A stretch of 10,668 nt of DNA from positions 1 through 10,668 of the forward strand of contig CALQBT020000045.1 of NCBI GenBank assembly GCA_943328885.2. The letters are read 5' to 3'. Shown here piece by piece: positions 6,888 through 10,668 of the stretch. Origin of the DNA: Bordetella parapertussis. Lineage in GTDB: Bacteria; Pseudomonadota; Gammaproteobacteria; Burkholderiales; Burkholderiaceae_C. Each line of letters opens with the position of its first letter. Position 1 is the stretch's first letter. The notes beneath the pieces are model-generated. The model saw only the letters and a program-made list of their open reading frames with translations. It was not told where the DNA came from and made no database searches. Both the position numbers and the translations under genes were made by a program.

Positions 6888-6970
6888 CCGCTTTGAGCGA
6901 AGGCCTTCCCGCCCGAAACAGCGCATCGCAATCAGCCTGACGCAAACCGATTCATGAAGGAGCTCGCTCG

Positions 6971-8107
6971 ATGGCGGCACTGACGACAGAACAGACGATG
7001 ATCCGCGAACAGGCCAGCGCCTGGGTTCGCGAACAGGCGCCGGTACAGGCCTTCCGCAAGCTGCGCGACAGCGGTTTGCCCGCGCGCTTCGAGCCCACCA
7101 CCTGGGCTGCGATGGTGGAGCTGGGCTGGACGGGGATCATCGTTCCCGAACAGTACGGCGGCTCGGGGCTCGGTTATCTGAGCTTTGGCATCGTGCTCGA
7201 GCAGACGGGCCGTCAGCTGACGGCTTCGCCGCTGTTCGCCTCCGCGCTGGTCGGCGCGACGGCGCTGATGCTGGGCGGCAACGACGAGCAGAAGCAGGCC
7301 TATCTGCCCAAGATCGTGGACGGCAGCGCGATCTTCACCTTGGCCGTGGACGAGAGCACGCGCCATGCGCCGAGCCGCACGGCGCTGCAGGCCACGCGCC
7401 ATGGCGCCGGCTACCGTCTGAGCGGCAGGAAGACCTTTGTGCTCGAAGGCGGGGCGGCCACGCACCTGATCGTGGCGGCGCGCACCAGCGGCAGCGCCGG
7501 CGACACGAACGGCATCACGCTGTTCGTCGTGCCCGCACAGGTCAGCGGCATCACCCGCACCGAGCTCAGCATGGTGGACAGCCGGGGTTATGCGGACATC
7601 GCGTTCGACGCCGTCGACCTGGCTTCGGACGCAGTGCTCGGCCAGGCCGATGCAGGCTTCGCGTTGCTGGAGGCGACGCTGGACCGGGCCCGTGCGGGCC
7701 TGGGGGCCGAGATGCTTGGCACGGCCGCACGCGCGTTCGACATGACGGTGGACTATCTCCAGACCCGCGTGCAGTTCGGCCAGGTGATCGGCGCGTTCCA
7801 GGCGCTTGGCCATCGTGCGGCGGCGCTGTTCACGCAGCTCGAGCTGAACCGCTCCTGCGTGGAAGCGGCGCTGCAGGCGATCGACGCCGATGCGGCCGAC
7901 ATCGCCGAGCTCTGCTCGCTGTCGAAGGCGCGCACCGGTGCGTTCTTGCATCAAGCCTCGAACGAGCTGATCCAGATTCACGGCGGCATCGGCATGACTG
8001 ACGAGTTTGACGCGGGCTTCTACCTCAAACGCGCGCGCACGCTCGAAGCCACCTTCGGCAACCAGGCCTTTCATCGCGACCGCTACGCGACGCTGAACGG
8101 TTTTTGA
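6971..8107 (+). CDS. Acyl-CoA dehydrogenase-like protein, probable non-catalytic partner subunit
   Basis: The 378-residue protein has the acyl-CoA dehydrogenase fold: Val-Pro-Glu-Gln-Tyr-Gly-Gly-Ser-Gly-Leu-Gly (58-68), a weakened flavin/substrate segment Leu-Ala-Val-Asp-Glu-Ser-Thr (124-130), Arg-Val-Gln-Phe-Gly-Gln (266-271) and Gln-Ile-His-Gly-Gly-Ile-Gly-Met-Thr (335-343), the last typical of the second C-terminal helical region. Both known catalytic-base positions lack Glu. The isovaleryl-type site is Asp (D238-R239), and the medium-chain-type site is occupied by Phe at about 362. The usual Thr-Glu before Pro is also replaced. This fits a partner subunit that completes a heterotetramer with the upstream gene product. 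An excellent AAGGAG lies 8 nt before the ATG, and the gap to the upstream gene is 83 bp, so co-transcription is likely. Heteromer formation is inferred. Confidence 0.9.
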   Translation: MAALTTEQTMIREQASAWVREQAPVQAFRKLRDSGLPARFEPTTWAAMVELGWTGIIVPEQYGGSGLGYLSFGIVLEQTGRQLTASPLFASALVGATALMLGGNDEQKQAYLPKIVDGSAIFTLAVDESTRHAPSRTALQATRHGAGYRLSGRKTFVLEGGAATHLIVAARTSGSAGDTNGITLFVVPAQVSGITRTELSMVDSRGYADIAFDAVDLASDAVLGQADAGFALLEATLDRARAGLGAEMLGTAARAFDMTVDYLQTRVQFGQVIGAFQALGHRAAALFTQLELNRSCVEAALQAIDADAADIAELCSLSKARTGAFLHQASNELIQIHGGIGMTDEFDAGFYLKRARTLEATFGNQAFHRDRYATLNGF

Positions 8108-8164
8108 TCCGAAACACGCTGTGCAGGCAAGCGCTACAAGTGCCCGCACCGGAGCCAGCCTGCG

Positions 8165-9307
8165 ATGACCCGATTGCCAACAATGAACGAAGCCAGCGCG
8201 CTCGAAGACCAACTTGTGCTGCGCGCCCGGCGCTTTCTTGCCGAGCATGTGACACCCTGGCTGGAGGCGGGCGAGAAACCTTGGCATGACGCGGCGCTGT
8301 GCGCTGGTGCCGCGGCAGCCGGCATATTCGGCATCTCGGTGCCCACCGAATTCGGCGGCAGCGGCGCCTCGTTCACCTGCAAAGCCCGTGTCGTCGAAGT
8401 GCTGGCCGAGGCCGATTTCGGGTTGGCGATGGCGCTGATCAATTCGCACAACACCGCCGAAAACATAGCGCGCAACGCCCACCCGGACGTGGCGCGGCGC
8501 TTCGTCCCGGAGATCGTCGCTGGCCGCATGGCGGGCTGCACCTCGCTGACCGAACCCGGCGCGGGCTCGGATTTCGCGGCGATCACCACCCGCGCCACCC
8601 GCATCGCCGGGGGCTGGCGGCTGGAGGGCGAGAAAGCCTGGATCATCAACGCCGTGCGCACCGGTGTCGCGGTGTGCTACGCGCAGACCGAGCCCGGCAG
8701 CGGCGCGGCCGGCATCGCCTCGTTCGTGGTCGACGCCGCGCGCGCAGGTTTCGTGCGCGGCGGCCCGATCACCCGTGCGCTGCCGGCGCTGGGCACAGGC
8801 TCGTACCGGCTGGACGGCTACCTGGCCAGCGATGAGGAACTGCTGGCACCGGCCGGGCAGGCCTTCAAGCGCGCGCTCACATCGATCAACGGCGCGCGCA
8901 TCTACGTCGCTGCGATGTGCAACGGCATGGTGGCCGAATCGCTGCGTGTGGCCGCTGCGTACGGGCGCGAACGCAAGACTTTCGGCGCGCCGCTCGCCGG
9001 CCACCAGTCGTGGCGTTTCGCGCTGGCCGACGCCTCGGTCGATCTCGAAGCGGCACGCCTGCTGGTCTATGACGCGGCCCTGCGGCTCGATGCCGGCGAG
9101 GACGTGCAGGGCGCGGCGGCACGCGCCAAGATATTCGCCACCACCATGGCGCACCGGCAGGTCGGGGCGCTGTTGCACTGCATGGGCGCTGCGGGCTTTG
9201 CCGACCGCTACCCCTTCCTGCGCCATCTCGAAAGCGTGCAGGCGGCGGCTTTCACCGACGGCTCGACCGAGATGCTCAAGGAGCGTATCGCGCGCAGCTT
9301 CGTGTAG
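8165..9307 (+). CDS. Acyl-CoA dehydrogenase family protein
   Basis: The 380-residue third dehydrogenase of the operon keeps the full flavin-binding motif Leu-Thr-Glu-Pro-Gly-Ala-Gly-Ser-Asp (128-136) and Gly-Glu-Lys-Ala-Trp-Ile (155-160), Val-Pro-Thr-Glu-Phe-Gly-Gly-Ser-Gly (59-67), and Arg-Lys-Thr-Phe-Gly in the C-domain (270-274). At the medium-chain-type base position the sequence reads Thr-Asp-Gly-Ser-Thr-Glu, so D365 would stand in for Glu; the isovaleryl-type position is Ala244. It is more complete than its upstream neighbour and probably acts alone, oxidising a different acyl-CoA or a later intermediate. The gap to the upstream gene is 57 bp. GGAG lies 10 nt before the ATG at 8165; an in-frame ATG at 8183 is a less supported choice. 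Family certain, substrate unknown. Confidence 0.92.
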   Translation: MTRLPTMNEASALEDQLVLRARRFLAEHVTPWLEAGEKPWHDAALCAGAAAAGIFGISVPTEFGGSGASFTCKARVVEVLAEADFGLAMALINSHNTAENIARNAHPDVARRFVPEIVAGRMAGCTSLTEPGAGSDFAAITTRATRIAGGWRLEGEKAWIINAVRTGVAVCYAQTEPGSGAAGIASFVVDAARAGFVRGGPITRALPALGTGSYRLDGYLASDEELLAPAGQAFKRALTSINGARIYVAAMCNGMVAESLRVAAAYGRERKTFGAPLAGHQSWRFALADASVDLEAARLLVYDAALRLDAGEDVQGAAARAKIFATTMAHRQVGALLHCMGAAGFADRYPFLRHLESVQAAAFTDGSTEMLKERIARSFV

Positions 9308-9717
9308 CGGCGCGACGAAAGATCGAATCTCTGGGTTGGCGGCTGCGGGCTGTTGCGCGCCTGGGCATGGGCTCGCGAGGCTTGATCGGCTCTGTCTAAG
9401 GGCTGACAGGCATCACCCGAGCCGCCCCAGGCAGATCCGTGCCGACTGTGCGTCGCCGCGCGATGTCGCTGCGGTGCGCTTGACCTGTGCGCGGTGGCGA
9501 ACGGGAGCGGCCGAGAGGCTGCCCGCAGCCGTCGACCTGTGGACCCTGCCGGACCTTCAGGCGTGACGCCAGGTGCGACGCTGTGTCCGAGCGTGGTGAC
9601 GTCCGCAGCGCTGCCTCGCCACCGACTTGCCCGCCCGGAACACCACTGCGCCGATGCTGCTCAACTGTTTCTTGCAGTCAGCGCATAAATTCGAGCAAAC
9701 AGCCTAAAAAACCTTAA
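9308..9717. other. Intergenic region after the dehydrogenase operon, no gene recognised
   Basis: I see no credible gene in these roughly 400 bp. The translations of the open frames are Arg/Ala/Pro-rich and carry no family feature. No hairpin followed by a T-run was found after the third dehydrogenase, so termination there may be Rho-dependent. Minor hairpins occur, such as GGCTG-CCCG-CAGCC (9517-9530). Base composition changes from GC-rich to AT-rich from about 9685. Confidence 0.45.
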
Positions 9718-9746
9718 TTTACGAATTGTATCAAGTTTGCTATATT
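9718..9746 (+). promoter_or_regulatory. Candidate sigma-70 promoter for the RTX-type gene
   Basis: TTTACG (9718-9723) and TATATT (9741-9746) are separated by exactly 17 bp and match the -35 and -10 consensus at 4/6 and 5/6 positions. They lie in the only strongly AT-rich stretch near this end of the window (about 9685-9780). Transcription would start near 9753 and give a leader of about 230 nt before the RTX-type ATG. Placement is by eye and untested. Confidence 0.4.
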
Positions 9747-9801
9747 TGGAATTTTGAGTTGATTTTGAACTCCTGAGGAATGGCAATTTCGGTGTTCGGG
9801 A

Positions 9802-9817
9802 CGCTGCCCGGGCAGCG
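9802..9817. repeat. Perfect 16-bp palindrome in the RTX gene leader
   Basis: CGCTGCCCGGGCAGCG reads the same on both strands and lies about 55 bp downstream of the candidate -10 and 165 bp upstream of the RTX-type start. It could be a regulator site or, as RNA, a compact GC-rich stem. No T-run follows it, so it is not a clear terminator. Confidence 0.5.
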
Positions 9818-9981
9818 GCTGGCACCACGCCCAGCAATGGCCGGCAGCAGAGCAGCCTGTGGCGCACCTTGTCTCGCACCGGGCATCGCCCAAGCTGTTG
9901 TGGACGCGGCTTGCGCGCAGCCCACCGCAACACCAGCCACCGCAATACAAAGCCGACCCACGGCACTGAGGACTTGAGACC

Positions 9982-10668
9982 ATGACCACATTGACCGGCA
10001 CCGCAGGCGCGGACACATTGACGGGCGGGGCGGACAACGACACGCTGACCGGCGGCGCGGGCAACGACACCATCGACGGCGGGGCGGGCATAGACACCGC
10101 GGCCTATGCCGGGCTGCAGGCCGACTATGTGATCAAAGCCTCATCATCGGGCCAAGGCGTGACGGTGGCCGATACCAGCCTCGGTAACGGCGATGAGGGT
10201 AGCGATACGCTCATCGGCGTCGAGAAGCTGTCGTTTTCCGACGGCACGTTGCCGGTCGAGGTGGTAGTGGCGCGCGCCGAACAACGGGTCAACAGCTACA
10301 TCGCCGGCGACCAGACGAATTCGTCGATGACCAAACTGGCCGATGGTGGCTATCTGGTGACCTGGAATTCCAACGGCCAGGACGGCAGCGGCTGGGGTGT
10401 CTACGGTCAGCGCTTCGATGCGGGTGGCGGCCGGGTGGGTGGCGAGTTCCGGCTCAACACCAGCGTCAATGCCGATCAGTATTTCACCGATGAAAGTGCC
10501 GTGCAGGCGGTGGCGGGTTTGCCTGATGGCGGATTCGTGGCGGTCTGGCGTTCAGGTTCAGCTGATCCGAGCGATTGGGGCGTCGTTGCGCAGCGCTTTG
10601 ACGTCGCTGGCAACCCGGTTGGAACCGAGATGCTGGTCAACACCTACACCGATGACCAGCAGCGCGAC
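9982..10668 (+). CDS. RTX-type calcium-binding repeat protein, N-terminal part (runs off the window)
   Basis: The frame is open from ATG 9982 to the last base, giving 229 residues. Residues 6-41 are four RTX nonapeptides, the third being the classic Gly-Gly-Ala-Gly-Asn-Asp-Thr-Ile-Asp, which form calcium-bound beta-rolls. A linker domain of a type often attached to such repeats follows, ending in Glu-Lys-Leu-Ser-Phe-Ser-Asp-Gly-Thr (81-89). From about 103, repeats of about 61 residues begin, each with Asp-Gly-Gly-Tyr/Phe, a Trp, Gln-Arg-Phe-Asp and a closing Val/Leu-Asn-Thr. There is no Sec signal peptide, as expected for type I secretion, whose signal would lie at the unseen C-terminus. A GAGG lies 10 nt before the ATG. 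Such proteins are usually secreted or surface-bound adhesins or exoenzymes; this one's role is unknown and it appears unrelated to the catabolic genes. Confidence 0.85.
   Translation, partial: MTTLTGTAGADTLTGGADNDTLTGGAGNDTIDGGAGIDTAAYAGLQADYVIKASSSGQGVTVADTSLGNGDEGSDTLIGVEKLSFSDGTLPVEVVVARAEQRVNSYIAGDQTNSSMTKLADGGYLVTWNSNGQDGSGWGVYGQRFDAGGGRVGGEFRLNTSVNADQYFTDESAVQAVAGLPDGGFVAVWRSGSADPSDWGVVAQRFDVAGNPVGTEMLVNTYTDDQQRD
9997..10104 (+). repeat. Four RTX nonapeptide repeats (coding)
   Basis: The four 27-bp units encode GTAGADTLT, GGADNDTLT, GGAGNDTID and GGAGIDTAA. The first and last depart from the Gly-Gly-x-Gly-x-Asp-x-hydrophobic-x consensus, as is usual at the ends of an array. Four units are few, enough for about one or two calcium ions in a short beta-roll. 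Confidence 0.85.
10288..10641 (+). repeat. Coding repeats of about 61 residues in the RTX-type protein
   Basis: Residues 121-160 and 182-221 align directly: Asp-Gly-Gly-aromatic, two hydrophobic residues, Trp five or so on, then Trp-Gly-Val, Gln-Arg-Phe-Asp, a Gly-rich turn and Asn-Thr. A third unit starts at 221 (Thr-Tyr-Thr-Asp-Asp-Gln). The period and the beta-strand/Gly-turn pattern suggest a propeller-like or stacked beta structure that continues beyond the window. Confidence 0.75.

Noticed and set aside
6932..9226. A 764-residue minus-strand frame opposite the second and third dehydrogenases.
   Set aside because: It is antisense to two clear, complete enzymes; the translation is Arg/Ala/His-rich with no recognisable domain, as expected from codon bias on the opposite strand.
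9517..9530. GGCTG-CCCG-CAGCC hairpin as terminator of the dehydrogenase operon.
   Set aside because: The stem is short, lies 210 bp past the last stop and has no following T-run.
9780..9977. A 65-residue plus-strand frame just before the RTX gene.
   Set aside because: The GAGGA abuts its ATG, too close to act as a ribosome site, and the Ala/Pro/Arg-rich peptide resembles no family; the stretch is better read as leader.

Overview
The window is GC-rich, tightly packed DNA whose protein families and codon use suggest a betaproteobacterium, probably of the Burkholderiales. That placement is an inference from composition and gene content, not a search. No tRNA, rRNA, insertion sequence, integrase or CRISPR array was seen.

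Layout. Positions 2-241 hold the C-terminal end of an enoyl-CoA hydratase/isomerase-family protein (+). Convergent to it, three genes run on the minus strand. In order of transcription they are a glutathione S-transferase-like protein (5401-4481), a molybdopterin-dependent enzyme (3897-1564) and a Rieske non-haem iron oxygenase alpha subunit (1390-257). From a 265-bp divergent promoter region (5402-5666), three acyl-CoA dehydrogenase genes run on the plus strand (5667-6887, 6971-8107, 8165-9307) as a likely operon. After a 674-bp gap comes the 5' part of a large RTX-type repeat protein (9982 to beyond the end), preceded by an AT-rich island with a good promoter candidate.

Main result. The molybdopterin enzyme is not a generic oxidoreductase. 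It matches the landmarks of acetylene hydratase, the non-redox tungsten enzyme of Pelobacter acetylenicus. These are the Cys-x2-Cys-Asp-x2-Cys cluster motif, a fourth Cys followed by Lys two residues on, Cys141 as metal ligand, Trp179, Trp293 and a third Trp. However, the isoleucines that close the acetylene pocket are replaced by Gly, Ala and Met, which suggests a hydratase-like enzyme with a larger substrate. It has no Tat signal and no electron-transfer subunit gene beside it, which suits a cytoplasmic, possibly non-redox role.

How the genes may work together. Enoyl-CoA hydratase, three acyl-CoA dehydrogenases (the first two probably forming a heteromeric pair, as in steroid side-chain oxidation), a Rieske oxygenase and a GST make a catabolic island for a bulky carboxylic or cyclic compound activated as a CoA thioester. 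The acetylene-hydratase-like enzyme would add water to, or otherwise act on, an unsaturated intermediate. The substrate cannot be named from the sequence. The RTX gene looks functionally separate.
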